A DNA stretch of 64,000 nucleotides from Deinococcus sp. QL22 (lineage in GTDB: Bacteria; Deinococcota; Deinococci; Deinococcales; Deinococcaceae). A program made the position numbers and the translations under genes. A model generated the notes under the pieces. The model had not been told where the DNA came from, ran no database searches, and saw only the letters and a list, made by a program, of their open reading frames with translations. The DNA lies in assembly GCF_023370075.1 (NCBI RefSeq), contig NZ_CP097149.1, positions 2,416,001 through 2,480,000 on the forward strand, given 5' to 3'. Positions 37,480 through 46,407 of the stretch are shown here, in pieces (within the stretch, counting starts at the first letter, position 1; every line of letters begins with the position of its first letter).

Positions 37480-39228
37480 TTACTGCACGGAGATGGCCTT
37501 GAGCGGGTTCACCAATCCGTGCCCGAAGTTGTTGTCCTTGCCTGCCGTACCCAGGTCGGTGGCGGTAGAGGTGAGCAGATTTAGCAATCCGGTGTTGGTG
37601 AGGGTGGGTTTGGCGGCCCAGACCACGGCGGCGGCGGCGCTGACGTGCGGCGTGGCCATGCTGGTGCCGTCGAAGTAGGCGTAGTCTGCGCCCGTCACAC
37701 TGAGGGTGGCGGTGGGGGCAGTGGTGGGAGTAATGGCGGCCAGCAGCGCCTCACCGTCAACCTGAGTGATGCCCACGACGGGAGTGGTGTAAGCATTGGT
37801 CAGGCCGATGCCGGGTGCGCCCGCTGCGTTGTTGTAGATCAGGACGCCGATTGCACCGTTGCGAACTGCGTTGGCAGTTTTTTCTTCAAAGGTGCAGGTG
37901 CCGCGCTTGATCAGGGCAATTTTGCCGTTGATGGCGGCACTGTTGGCGGTGGTGCCGCAAAATTCGTTGTTGGTGCCGCCTGCAACGACTACCGTACCCG
38001 TCACGGTTCCCTTGCCACTCAGGTCGGCGCTGGTGACTTCGGTGAAGTTGCGGCTCAGTGCAGTCACGCTGGCTGCCGTGCCTTTGCCCAATGGCACGCT
38101 GCTCAGCACACTGACGCCGGGGCCGACCAGATCAACTTGGGTACCAAAGTTGCTGAAGCTGGCCTTGGCGTTGTTGGCGTCTGTTGCACCAATGCCGACC
38201 ACATTGGTATAGGCAGCAGGATAAGACACCGCCGCGCCGTCATTTCCGGTGGCTGCGATGATCAGCACGCCTTTGTTATGGGCGGCGGTGTAGGCCCGCT
38301 GTTCAGTCTGGCTGGCCCGGCCTCCGCCCAGAGACAGGCTGATCACCACTTTGCTTTCTGTCCCGCCCTGCCCCTGAGATGTAAGCCGCGCCGCGCACCA
38401 GTTCACGCCGTTGATGATGCCGCTGCTGCTGCCGCTGCCACTGTCGCCCAGCACGCGGGCCATATACAGGTTTACGCCCGTAGCCACCCCGATCACGCCG
38501 CCCGCATCCATTCCCGGTTGTTTGGCTGCTGCGCCTCCGCCCAGTTGGGCAAACACGGTTCCGGCCACATGCGTGCCGTGCCCATCCACGTCGTTTAGTT
38601 TGTAGGGGTCTTCGCGGTTCACGTCGGTGGTCACGAAGTTCTTGTAGCCTTTCAGCTTGCGTGCAAATTCCGGGTGGTTGGCGTCAATGCCCGTGTCGCC
38701 TATGCAGACCGCGACGCCTACCCCGGTCTTGCCCTCGGCCAGCAGTTGCGGCACACCCAGTGCGTTGTCGCCCCAGGTGTATTCACCGCTGGGATTAAAG
38801 ATTGCCTGCGCCTTCAAAGCCTGAGAGGACAGAGCAGGGCTGCCGCCTTCGCGGGTCAGGCTGCCACTTGGCCCGCCGAGTGCGTGATGCACGGCTTCCA
38901 ACTCCACGTATTCCACATTCGGATTGGCCTTGAGTGCCGCCAGCGCGGAAGGCGACAACTGAACGGCGGCGGCGCTGATGTCGGCCCACTGCTGCTTCAG
39001 AGTTCCCCCTGCGGCAGTCACCGCCTGCGCCTGCAACACGGCCTGAGCCTCCAACGCCTGTGTATCTAAACCCTGCGCATTCAAAGGACTTTCCTTGAAG
39101 CCCACCAGATAGTTGCCACTGGAAGATAAGTCGGGCGTGCTGGCGTCGGGCGCGGCGGCATTCTGCTGAGAGCAGGCGGCCAGCGAGAGGGCGAGGGTGG
39201 CAGCAAGCAGGGCACGGTTCAGTGACAT
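37480..39228 (-). CDS. Secreted subtilisin-like serine protease lipoprotein with PA domain
   Basis: A 582-residue S8-family protease. A signal peptide with lipobox SLAACS (Cys at about 19) comes first, then an I9-type propeptide (about 40-115, ending ANPNVEYVELEA). Catalytic residues are Asp178 in IGDTGID, His217 in GHGTHVAG and Ser523 in GTSMATPHV. A protease-associated (PA) insert lies at about 370-490, with FCGTTANSAAINGKIALIKRGTCTFEEKTA. It probably degrades extracellular protein. The ATG follows GGAGA; a longer reading upstream would hide the signal peptide. Confidence 0.93.
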   Translation of the reverse strand: MSLNRALLAATLALSLAACSQQNAAAPDASTPDLSSSGNYLVGFKESPLNAQGLDTQALEAQAVLQAQAVTAAGGTLKQQWADISAAAVQLSPSALAALKANPNVEYVELEAVHHALGGPSGSLTREGGSPALSSQALKAQAIFNPSGEYTWGDNALGVPQLLAEGKTGVGVAVCIGDTGIDANHPEFARKLKGYKNFVTTDVNREDPYKLNDVDGHGTHVAGTVFAQLGGGAAAKQPGMDAGGVIGVATGVNLYMARVLGDSGSGSSSGIINGVNWCAARLTSQGQGGTESKVVISLSLGGGRASQTEQRAYTAAHNKGVLIIAATGNDGAAVSYPAAYTNVVGIGATDANNAKASFSNFGTQVDLVGPGVSVLSSVPLGKGTAASVTALSRNFTEVTSADLSGKGTVTGTVVVAGGTNNEFCGTTANSAAINGKIALIKRGTCTFEEKTANAVRNGAIGVLIYNNAAGAPGIGLTNAYTTPVVGITQVDGEALLAAITPTTAPTATLSVTGADYAYFDGTSMATPHVSAAAAVVWAAKPTLTNTGLLNLLTSTATDLGTAGKDNNFGHGLVNPLKAISVQ

Positions 39229-39552
39229 CAGACTTCTCCTTGGATCATACGGGGGGATGAACAAAAGACCCATGTCAACGCCCGGTACAAGCTCGAGCGT
39301 GAGAGTGGGAACCGAAATCAATTTGGAACTTGGGCCGGATGCTATACCGCAAGTCAGTAGCTCATCTGTATTTGTCTAGATAACATTACACTCGGTACAA
39401 TAAAGGTGAGATAAGCCCCTCTATGTAAGAATTTTCGTAGAGCAGCTTGCCAATTTTTACCCAAAAGGAGGGTTCCCCTGGCCGCCTCTGGATGAGGACA
39501 AGCTGGGGAACTTGATTGGTTTAGAGTTGAGTTGGCAGAGGCGGCAGCAAAT
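39229..39552. other. Spacer upstream of the subtilase gene and downstream of P5CDH
   Basis: About 320 bp without a gene, AT-richer than the flanks (39360-39475). TACAAT on the plus strand (39396) and several T-rich stretches exist, but no -35/-10 pair on the minus strand is decisive. It should contain the subtilase promoter and the end of the put operon transcript. Confidence 0.4.
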
Positions 39553-41124
39553 TTACCAGCGTTCTGTCACCGTCTTCAGTTGCATAAAGTTGGCGAGGTA
39601 ATCCGGGCCACCTGCCTTGCTGTCCGTACCGCTCATGTTGTAGCCGCCGAAGGGCTGCACGCCCACGATGGCCCCCGTAATTTTGCGGTTGAAGTACAGG
39701 TTTCCGGCTTCGAACTCGTTGCGGGCCTGCTCCAGGCGGGCACGATCACGGCTGCACACGCCTCCCGTCAGACCGTATTCGGTGGAATTGGCGATCTCCA
39801 GCGCATGATCCCAGTCGCGGGCGCGGATCACTGAAATGACTGGCCCAAAGATTTCTTCCTGTGCGATGCGGGCGTCGGCGGGCACGTCACCAAAGATGGT
39901 GGGCTGCACGTAGTAACCCTGCTTGCCGCCATGTTCGCCGGGGGTTTCGCCGCCCAGCAGCAACTTGGCCTCGCCCTTGCCGATGCCGATGTACTTCCCG
40001 ATCTTCTCAAACGATTCTTCGTTGACCACGGCGGTCACGTTGGCGTTGTCTTCGCCCGTGCCCACCCGCAGCTTCCCGGCGCGTTCTACGAACTGCCCCA
40101 CCACGTCGTCATACACGCTGTCTACCACGATCAGGCGACTCATGGCGCTGCATTTCTGGCCGTTGAAGCCGAATGCGCCCTGCACGGCGGCGGTCACGGC
40201 GGTTTCAATGTCTGCTGTTTCGTCCACGATCATGCCGTCTTTGCCGCCGAGTTCCAGAATGACTTTCTTGATCCACTTCTGGCCGGGCTGCACTTTGGCG
40301 GCCACTTCGTTGATGTGCAGGCCCACGCCGCGCGATCCCGTGAAGGTGATGAAGCGCGTCCTAGCGTGCGTCGTCAGGTACTCGCCCACTTCCTCGCCCA
40401 CACCGGGCAGGAATTGCAGCACACCGGCGGGCAGGCCCGCTTCCAGCATGATGTCGGTCACGAATCCGGCGATCAGGCCCGAATCTTCGGCGGGTTTGGC
40501 AATCACGCAGTTGCCCGCCACGATGGGCGCGGCCAGCATGCCCAGGTAGATCGCGCAGGGAAAGTTCCACGGGCTGATGCTGACGCCCACGCCGATGGGC
40601 ATGAACATCAGCCCGTTTTCCTCGCCCTCGTACCACGTGGTATCGGCGGCCCCGAAGCCCGAATATTTCATGGCAGTGCGGGCGTAATATTCAAGGAAAT
40701 CAATCGCTTCGGCCACTTCCACATCGGCCTCGGCGTAGTTTTTGCCCACTTCGATGCTCATCAGGGCGCAGGCTTCCAAGCGGCGGGCTTTCAGCAGGGC
40801 GCTGGCCTTCAGCAGAATGCGGGCGCGGGTGTCGGGCGTCCACTTTTTCCACGACTCGAACGCCTTCCACGCGCCGTCCAGCGCCTTCTGTGCGTCGTCT
40901 ACGGTGGCTTTGGCTGTGCTGCCCACAATTTCAGACGTATCGCAGGGGTTGATGGAATCCAGCTTTTCAGCGGTGTCCACGCGCACGCCGTCAATAATCA
41001 GCGGGTAGTGCTTGCCCACCAGTTCGGCGCGAACTTTTTTCAGTGCGGCTTGGTAAGCCGTTACGTTGTCGGCCTGCGTAAAGTCGATGAACGATTCGGG
41101 GCGGTAGTCTTGGATTTTCAACAT
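39553..41124 (-). CDS. L-glutamate gamma-semialdehyde (delta-1-pyrroline-5-carboxylate) dehydrogenase
   Basis: Oxidises P5C semialdehyde to glutamate with NAD, the second step of proline catabolism. The 523-residue protein begins with the long linker typical of RocA/Put[20 protein letters not shown]. It has VSPWNFP-like [13 protein letters not shown], EnGGKDG-like [10 protein letters not shown] (Glu) and [12 protein letters not shown] (catalytic Cys). The ending [18 protein letters not shown] is P5CDH-specific. AGGAGCC precedes the ATG. It shares an operon with gntR, proline dehydrogenase and a small orphan gene. A second P5CDH-like gene lies at 50219-51796. Confidence 0.95.
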   Translation of the reverse strand: MLKIQDYRPESFIDFTQADNVTAYQAALKKVRAELVGKHYPLIIDGVRVDTAEKLDSINPCDTSEIVGSTAKATVDDAQKALDGAWKAFESWKKWTPDTRARILLKASALLKARRLEACALMSIEVGKNYAEADVEVAEAIDFLEYYARTAMKYSGFGAADTTWYEGEENGLMFMPIGVGVSISPWNFPCAIYLGMLAAPIVAGNCVIAKPAEDSGLIAGFVTDIMLEAGLPAGVLQFLPGVGEEVGEYLTTHARTRFITFTGSRGVGLHINEVAAKVQPGQKWIKKVILELGGKDGMIVDETADIETAVTAAVQGAFGFNGQKCSAMSRLIVVDSVYDDVVGQFVERAGKLRVGTGEDNANVTAVVNEESFEKIGKYIGIGKGEAKLLLGGETPGEHGGKQGYYVQPTIFGDVPADARIAQEEIFGPVISVIRARDWDHALEIANSTEYGLTGGVCSRDRARLEQARNEFEAGNLYFNRKITGAIVGVQPFGGYNMSGTDSKAGGPDYLANFMQLKTVTERW

Positions 41125-41197
41125 GATGGCTCCTAAGTTGGGTGCTTGACTGAGCGATGTAGAGGTATTCGCGTGTAGAGATAGTAATTTTTGAGCT

Positions 41198-41416
41198 TTA
41201 TGGCCTCATAAAGATGATGGACTTGATATTTCCGCAAAGGCCAGATACCTCATCAATGTGGAAGTGCTTGCCAATAACTTCTGGATTTGAGGCCAACGAC
41301 TCAAGCATTTCAATTAAATGTTTGCGGGCGTTGTCATTCAATTGAATAATCAAGTCATGTTCTTCTGTAAAATTAGCTTCGAAATCATAAATATCGAGAC
41401 CATCCGGAGCTTGCAT
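41198..41416 (-). CDS. AT-rich orphan gene inside the proline operon, possibly immunity-like
   Basis: A 72-residue acidic protein. [35 protein letters not shown] then [10 protein letters not shown] and a hydrophobic C-terminus. The shape resembles small contact-immunity proteins (Imm-type), but I cannot place it. GC is near 40%, far below its neighbours, which suggests foreign origin. The start lies 4 bp after the proline dehydrogenase stop, with its ribosome site (AAGGGG) inside that gene, so it is translated as part of the operon. A CTTTATG hairpin overlaps its stop (41196-41213). Confidence 0.7.
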   Translation of the reverse strand: MQAPDGLDIYDFEANFTEEHDLIIQLNDNARKHLIEMLESLASNPEVIGKHFHIDEVSGLCGNIKSIIFMRP

Positions 41417-41420
41417 AGAC

Positions 41421-42353
41421 TCACCCCTTCAGCATGCCGCGCAAGACGAACATCACGTTCGCCGGACGCTCGGCAATGCGGCGGCTGAAATACGCGTACC
41501 AGTCGCGGCCATACGGGATATAGGCACGGACGCGGTAGCCCTGCGCGGCCAATTCTTTTTGCAAGTCGCGGCGAATGCCGTACAACATCTGAAACTCAAA
41601 CGCAGCTTTAGAAATACCGTGCGCCAACACGAAATGCTGCACGTCGGCAATGATGGTTTCGTCATGCGTGGCGACATTCACGTAGTTGCCCGCCTTCAGG
41701 TGCGCGTACACCAACTTGCGGTAATTGGCGTCTACGTCGGCCTTCACGGGCATCGCCACCGATTCGGGTTCGAGGTAAGCGCCCTTGACGATTCGCAGAT
41801 TGGGGCGCAGATCATCGAGGCTGTTGCGGTCAGCTTCAGCGCGGTAGAGGTAGCTTTGCAGCACCGTTCCCACTTGCTGCGCTCCGAATTCGCCCACCAG
41901 CACGCGGAATTGCTGGAGTGTCTGGTCTACGCGGGGGTGGTCTTCCATGTCTAAGCACACGAAGCCGCCGTATTCCTTGGCCTTGCTGATGATCCGGCGG
42001 GCGTTGGTCAGGCCTAAATCCTGTCCGTCCACGGTCTGGCCCTGCCCGATGCTACTGAGTTTCACGCTGACATACGGCTTGATGCCCTCGGCGCGGGCAG
42101 CGTCCAGCAGGTGCAGCACCTGAGCCGCAAACTCGTTGGCCTTTTCGGGCGAGGCCACGAACTCGCCCAGCAGATCGAGGTTGCTGAGAATGCCGTCGGC
42201 GGCCAGTTCGTTCACGGCGGCAATGGCGGTCTGGGCACTTTCGCCCGCCACGAAGCGCTGGGCCACGCTCCAGCCCCGCGAGCGCACCAGGGATTCGATC
42301 TGTTTCTGACCCGAAACGGTCAGGACGGCTTTGCGGTACAGCTGGTCAATCAT
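41421..42353 (-). CDS. Proline dehydrogenase
   Basis: FAD-dependent monofunctional proline dehydrogenase, first step of proline oxidation to glutamate. The 310-residue length and motifs are those of Deinococcus/Thermus enzymes: [81 protein letters not shown]. The ATG overlaps the GntR gene's stop by 4 bp. A small AT-rich gene separates it from P5CDH, whereas these two enzymes are usually adjacent. Confidence 0.95.
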   Translation of the reverse strand: MIDQLYRKAVLTVSGQKQIESLVRSRGWSVAQRFVAGESAQTAIAAVNELAADGILSNLDLLGEFVASPEKANEFAAQVLHLLDAARAEGIKPYVSVKLSSIGQGQTVDGQDLGLTNARRIISKAKEYGGFVCLDMEDHPRVDQTLQQFRVLVGEFGAQQVGTVLQSYLYRAEADRNSLDDLRPNLRIVKGAYLEPESVAMPVKADVDANYRKLVYAHLKAGNYVNVATHDETIIADVQHFVLAHGISKAAFEFQMLYGIRRDLQKELAAQGYRVRAYIPYGRDWYAYFSRRIAERPANVMFVLRGMLKG

Positions 42354-43030
42354 AGGAGGTCTCCAAGGTTTTGCATGACGAGGGCGGCGAAAGTTCGGAC
42401 GTGCAGGCGGGCGGCGGCTCTGGCCCCATCCGCATCACGCGCCAGAATGGTTTTGAGGATGGCGGCGTGCTGGGCGGCGGTTTCAGGGTGGGCGTTGTAT
42501 GTACGGGTCTGGTGCTTGATCAGGGCCACCCGCTGTTCCAGGTCGCGGGCAAGGTCGCTCAGCGCCCCATTGCGTGCGCCCAGCGTGATGGCGCGGTGGA
42601 AGGCCAGATCCAGCCGGGTCTGGGTACGGTATTCGCCGTCTACAGAGGCGTTCAGCTCATCCAGTGCGGCGCGCAGAGCGTCGGCGTCGGTGGGGGTGTG
42701 CTGCGCGGCAGCGAGGGCTGCGGCCAGGCCATCCAATTCCTCGCGCACCACGTAGGCATCACGGGCCTCAGCCGCCGTCATGGTTCGCACGCGCACGCCT
42801 TTGTTGGCTTCGGCCACCAGCAACCCATCTTGCACGAGCCGCATCAGGGCTTCCCGAATCGGGGTGCGGCTGACGCCCAGTTTCTCGCCCAATTCCACTT
42901 CGCCCAACCGCTCTCCGGGCAGCAACTCGCCATCCAGCACGGCCCGCCGCAAATGGTCATACACACCGTCGCGCACCAGCGTAGGGCGGGCAAAAGACAG
43001 TACAGACGAACTCGGGGCGGGCAAGCTCAT
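42350..43030 (-). CDS. GntR-family (FCD/FadR type) transcriptional regulator
   Basis: A 226-residue regulator. N-terminal winged helix (about 20-85): [49 protein letters not shown]. The C-terminal FCD ligand domain (about 95-220) has the metal-type pattern DxxFHRAI and HAAIL. It heads and presumably controls the proline operon. The ATG at 43030 is 7 nt after TACAGT; upstream in-frame codons lie beyond the promoter. A GTATAC palindrome overlaps the -10 box, a plausible autoregulatory operator. Confidence 0.88.
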   Translation of the reverse strand: MSLPAPSSSVLSFARPTLVRDGVYDHLRRAVLDGELLPGERLGEVELGEKLGVSRTPIREALMRLVQDGLLVAEANKGVRVRTMTAAEARDAYVVREELDGLAAALAAAQHTPTDADALRAALDELNASVDGEYRTQTRLDLAFHRAITLGARNGALSDLARDLEQRVALIKHQTRTYNAHPETAAQHAAILKTILARDADGARAAARLHVRTFAALVMQNLGDLL

Positions 43031-43037
43031 TGTGGAT

Positions 43038-43066
43038 ACTGTATACAATCTGCGGCAGTCTGACAA
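43038..43066 (-). promoter_or_regulatory. Leaderless promoter of the proline operon with GTATAC operator
   Basis: Minus strand: TTGTCA (43061-43066), 17 bp, TACAGT (43038-43043), then 7 nt to ATG. TTGTATACAG (43039-43048) spans the -10 region and resembles VanR/FCD-type GntR sites, so repressor binding would exclude polymerase. Confidence 0.7.
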
Positions 43067-43215
43067 GGGGCAGATGGTACAGGTCTGGTGCTCTGGCGTC
43101 GGGCGGGGAAGATTCTGCAACTGTGTGAGCAAAAGAGGCCGGGCGACGGCGCTCAGCGCAAGCCCATCACTCCTCAGAACCTCGACCCCCAGACGCACTT
43201 TCTATGCCCCACGCC

Positions 43216-43725
43216 TCAGCCGTTCTGTCCTTCCCGGCTCTGTTCCGACGTGCTGGCCTGCCGCTTTTCGTTGCGCCCGTTCTCCCATTCCGACACGCGC
43301 CACAGCACGCCCAGCGTCAGCAAAAACAGGGCAGTCGCCCCCGTTGCCAACACATACAGATGTAGGCCGCACGCCACCCCGATGCCCGCCGTTGCGAGCA
43401 GGCCCGCCGCTGTGGTCAGGCCTTTGGCTCCCTCGCCGTGCCGATCCGAAAAGATGGCTCCTGCACCCAGGAAGCTGACGCCGCTGACCACCGCGCCCAG
43501 AATCCCGATCAGATCGAAGCGCACCTGATTGTCTTCTTTGGCAAAGGTGTTGACCAACGATTCGCCCAGCACCATGAACAGCGCGGCGCTGACGCCCACC
43601 AGAATATGTGTGCGGAGGCCTGCGCTGCGGTTGCGGCTTTCGCGCTCCCAGCCGATTGCACCGCTGAGAACGAAGGCTGCCAAGAGTCCCTGCATCAGCC
43701 GGAGTTCGGCCCAGAATCCTTCCAT
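43216..43725 (-). CDS. MgtC/SapB-family membrane protein
   Basis: A 169-residue protein with four or five helices. [41 protein letters not shown] and [11 protein letters not shown] are the MgtC/SapB signature segments. The C-terminal ACT-like domain of true MgtC is absent; a short charged tail rich in Arg, Glu and Ser replaces it. Family members affect Mg2+ limitation and F-ATPase; the role here is unknown. Six nt separate TAAGCT from the ATG. Confidence 0.88.
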   Translation of the reverse strand: MEGFWAELRLMQGLLAAFVLSGAIGWERESRNRSAGLRTHILVGVSAALFMVLGESLVNTFAKEDNQVRFDLIGILGAVVSGVSFLGAGAIFSDRHGEGAKGLTTAAGLLATAGIGVACGLHLYVLATGATALFLLTLGVLWRVSEWENGRNEKRQASTSEQSREGQNG

Positions 43726-43731
43726 CCTGTC

Positions 43732-43737
43732 AGCTTA
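43732..43737 (-). promoter_or_regulatory. -10 box of leaderless mgtC-like promoter
   Basis: TAAGCT on the minus strand, 6 nt before the ATG at 43725. Confidence 0.55.
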
Positions 43738-43817
43738 GGGGGCAGGTGGTTGACCCAAATCTGACACGGCTTGCCGTTTTCTTGAGGTGGCGTCAGAGGA
43801 TGGTCATGCCGCCCTGC

Positions 43818-44240
43818 TTAACGTTCGTCCGGCGTGATGGGTTCGATGGGGAAAATTCGGTGGGCGAGGCGCTCTAGCCCCGAACGTCCGGCGCGTTGCT
43901 GGCAACACTGCGTGCCTGTGCAGAGCGTGACGTAGCGGGTGCGGCGGGCGGCCACATGCACGCGGTACAGCGCCGCCTCGGTGCGTGAGCGGGTGTAATG
44001 GCACAGGTCGCAGTGCAGGGCGTTTCGGGCTTTAGGGTCTAGCGGCGTAAATTCGGCCAGTTGGTCGCCCTGCACGAGGGCCAATCGTCCATCGGCCACC
44101 GGATAGAGGCCCAGCGTGAGGGGCGGCGGGGCCGGGTGGGTGGCGTCGGCTTCGTGCCCAAACAGTTCCCGGTGCGTTTCGGGAAACAGTTCGCGCAACA
44201 GGTCGCGGATGCTGTGGTCTTGAGGGCGGTGATCCTTCAT
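43818..44240 (-). CDS. Small protein with a FusB-like Cys motif
   Basis: A 140-residue cytoplasmic protein. The N-terminal half is variable ([13 protein letters not shown]). The C-terminal part has [23 protein letters not shown] then [16 protein letters not shown]: two Cys pairs spaced like the treble-clef zinc finger of FusB/EF-G-binding proteins. That family frees EF-G from fusidic acid and is widespread as a C-terminal domain. The assignment is by pattern only. The ATG is 7 nt after TACACT. Confidence 0.55.
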   Translation of the reverse strand: MKDHRPQDHSIRDLLRELFPETHRELFGHEADATHPAPPPLTLGLYPVADGRLALVQGDQLAEFTPLDPKARNALHCDLCHYTRSRTEAALYRVHVAARRTRYVTLCTGTQCCQQRAGRSGLERLAHRIFPIEPITPDER

Positions 44241-44247
44241 GCCACGC

Positions 44248-44253
44248 AGTGTA
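44248..44253 (-). promoter_or_regulatory. -10 box of leaderless promoter for Cys-motif protein
   Basis: TACACT on the minus strand, 7 nt before the ATG at 44240. Confidence 0.55.
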
Positions 44254-44378
44254 AACGGTGCTTTGGGGGGCGGAAGGTGGGCTTGAGCACGCCCGGCCCT
44301 GCCGCGTCTTTTCTTGCCGCCACCAGAGCCTGAGCCCCAACCGTGCCCCCTCGCCCCGTTGTTTTGCCGCCGCCGCAC

Positions 44379-44384
44379 TAGACT
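44379..44384 (+). promoter_or_regulatory. -10 box of leaderless recO promoter
   Basis: TAGACT followed by 6 nt and the GTG at 44391. Confidence 0.6.
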
Positions 44385-44390
44385 AGGCAC

Positions 44391-45128
44391 GTGAGGTCTA
44401 GAACCGCCAACCGCAGCGGCATCGTCATTCGCCGCCGGGTCACGCCTGCGGGCGACATTATCGTGACGCTGCTGACGCCTCAGGGCAAACTGAAGGCCAT
44501 TGCGCGGGGCGGGGTGCGTGGGCCGCTCGCCAGCCGCCTGAATCTGTTTCATCATGTGGGCATTCAGGTGTACCAGACGCCGCAATCTGATCTGGCCAGC
44601 GTGCAGCAAGCCGTATTGGAAGGTGCGCTACCCAAGCTGGCCGAGCCGGAGCGCTACGCCTTTGCCCACCTGATGGCCGAACTGGCCGACGCTCTGTTTC
44701 AGGAAGGCGAATTTACCGAGCAGGCCTTTGAACTATTTGCTGGAGCCCTGCGCGGCATTTCGCATCAGCCTGACCCGGAATGGGTGGCCCTGGTCATGGG
44801 ATTCAAGTTGCTGGGTCTCGCCGGATTCGTGGCGCAAACGGCCCGCTGTGCCCGCTGCGGCGCAGATCAGCCCTCGCACCCCGACCCACTGGCAGGCCAG
44901 ATGCTGTGCGGCAACTGCGCCAGCCTGTCCCCCTACCCCCCCGAAGCCCTCGATTTCGTACGTTATGTCGTGCGCCGAAGCGTCCGCGCCAGCATAGAAG
45001 CGCCCGTGCCCACCGAACAGCGGGCGGCGCTGTGGCGGGCACTGGAACGCTTCGTAACAGTGCAGGTGGGCAGCGTCCACAGCTGGCGTCAACTGGTGCC
45101 GCAGCCGCAAGAAGGCGTGAGGGTCTAA
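44391..45128 (+). CDS. recO: DNA repair protein RecO
   Basis: RecO anneals single strands and, with RecR and RecF, loads RecA onto SSB-coated DNA, the main pathway in Deinococcus. The 245-residue protein has an N-terminal OB fold ([30 protein letters not shown]), a helical middle and a zinc finger (CARCGADQP...MLCGNC). The GTG start is supported by TAGACT 6 nt upstream. Its last codons and TAA form the left arm of an inverted repeat (45121-45177), so the stop codon is part of a hairpin shared with the convergent hydrolase gene. Confidence 0.94.
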   Translation: MRSRTANRSGIVIRRRVTPAGDIIVTLLTPQGKLKAIARGGVRGPLASRLNLFHHVGIQVYQTPQSDLASVQQAVLEGALPKLAEPERYAFAHLMAELADALFQEGEFTEQAFELFAGALRGISHQPDPEWVALVMGFKLLGLAGFVAQTARCARCGADQPSHPDPLAGQMLCGNCASLSPYPPEALDFVRYVVRRSVRASIEAPVPTEQRAALWRALERFVTVQVGSVHSWRQLVPQPQEGVRV

Positions 45129-45177
45129 GAAGGGCAACAGCACCGACTAGACCTTCAGAACCTAGACTCTTAGACCC
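45121..45177. repeat. Inverted repeat at the recO-hydrolase junction (GTCTAAG family)
   Basis: GGGTCTAAGA (45121-45130) includes the recO TAA stop; TCTTAGACCC (45168-45177) is its perfect complement 3 bp before the convergent hydrolase stop. It may act as a bidirectional terminator. Confidence 0.6.
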
Positions 45178-45180
45178 CTT

Positions 45181-46095
45181 TTACCGCGCCTGGTATTTCT
45201 CAATAAAGTCAATGACCTGCTGGCGCGTATTGCCCAGAAAAGTCAGAGGCCGCGCCACCGCCGCCATGATCGTCACATGGTTTACGCGGGGAATCACATT
45301 ACGCGTTACGGGAATGCCCGCTGCTTTCAGGGCCGCCTCCATGTTGACGGCGTTCATCGGATATACCACGCTGTCGTTTTCGGCCACCAGCAGCAGGTGC
45401 GGGGGGGCGTCTTTGCGTACATGGCGGTCGGGCATGATGTCGGCAGGGTCGCCGCCCACCGGGAAGGCACGGGCGCTGGAGAAATCGCGGAAGTCGTAGG
45501 AATACGGCCCAGCAATGCCGATGACGCCGCGCACACTGGCGATCGGCACGCCCGCCTCACGCAGCCAGCGTTCGTTGACCACGGCTTCCACAGCATTGAA
45601 CCCGCCTGCCGAGTGGCCCATCACAAACAAATTGTCGGGATTGCCGCCCACCGATTTGGCATTGTCGCGCATCCATTTCAGGGCGGCGGCAGCGTCCTGC
45701 ACGTAGCTGGGGTAGCGGTTGGTGGGGGCAAGTCGGTAATTCATCACGCCTGTCACGTACCCGGCGCGGGCCAGAGATTCGCCTGCAAACTTGTGGCCTT
45801 CCTTGTCACCGCCTTCCCATGAACCGCCGTGAATAAACAGCACGACGGGCGCGTTGGTCGCGTTTTCGGGCGAATACACGTCCAGCAGGTTGCGGGTGTC
45901 GGGACCGTAGCGCTGGTCGTACTTCACAGTCAGGCCGCGAGTAGAGACGGCGCGGTTCAGCGTGCCCTGCGCGTTTTGCGGCGAGCAGGCAGCGATCAGC
46001 AGGGGCAAAGACACCGCTCCCAGCATCAGCGCGGCGGTGCGGGCGCGGCGGGGTCGGGCGGTGGGGCGAGAGGGTGAGGCGGGGGCCTTGAACAT
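45181..46095 (-). CDS. Alpha/beta hydrolase lipoprotein (esterase/kynurenine-formamidase type)
   Basis: A 304-residue exported hydrolase. The N-terminus has an Arg-rich start, a helix and lipobox [17 protein letters not shown] (oxyanion hole), [11 protein letters not shown] (nucleophile Ser), VAENDSVV (Asp) and NHVTI (His) make up the BD-FAE-like esterase triad. The substrate is unknown. The ATG at 46095 lies 5 nt after TAGCGT; an in-frame upstream ATG would extend past the promoter. Confidence 0.86.
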   Translation of the reverse strand: MFKAPASPSRPTARPRRARTAALMLGAVSLPLLIAACSPQNAQGTLNRAVSTRGLTVKYDQRYGPDTRNLLDVYSPENATNAPVVLFIHGGSWEGGDKEGHKFAGESLARAGYVTGVMNYRLAPTNRYPSYVQDAAAALKWMRDNAKSVGGNPDNLFVMGHSAGGFNAVEAVVNERWLREAGVPIASVRGVIGIAGPYSYDFRDFSSARAFPVGGDPADIMPDRHVRKDAPPHLLLVAENDSVVYPMNAVNMEAALKAAGIPVTRNVIPRVNHVTIMAAVARPLTFLGNTRQQVIDFIEKYQAR

Positions 46096-46100
46096 GCCCC

Positions 46101-46106
46101 ACGCTA
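46101..46106 (-). promoter_or_regulatory. -10 box of leaderless hydrolase promoter
   Basis: TAGCGT on the minus strand, 5 nt before the ATG at 46095. Confidence 0.5.
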
Positions 46107-46234
46107 GCGGGTGCGGCGGCAATTTGCGGGCACCTGGGGCACACTCCGGCCTTGGGTGAAGCCTGCGCGGGCCTTGAGGATTTGCTGATGTTCTGGCAGT
46201 GGGGATTGGGGTGTGATGGTCAGGGCGAAGGGCG

Positions 46235-46346
46235 TCTAAGGGTCGAGGATCGAAGGGTTCAAGAAGGACTGCCGACTCAAGCTCGTGCAGTTTCAGGGGA
46301 AGGGCGGTTCAGCGGCGAGCCCGCTCCAGCACCCTCGACCCTTAGA
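46235..46346. repeat. 14-bp inverted repeat between divergent genes (GTCTAAGG family)
   Basis: TCTAAGGGTCGAGG (46235-46248) and its exact complement (46333-46346) enclose 84 bp. This copy lies between divergent genes, so a terminator role does not explain it. Confidence 0.7.
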
Positions 46347-46394
46347 TACCCCTCCCCGAATCAATCCCCACACTCCTGCCCACTGACCCCGCGC

Positions 46395-46400
46395 TAGGCT
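46395..46400 (+). promoter_or_regulatory. -10 box of leaderless crtLm promoter
   Basis: TAGGCT followed by 7 nt and the ATG at 46408. Confidence 0.55.
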
Positions 46401-46407
46401 GGAATGA

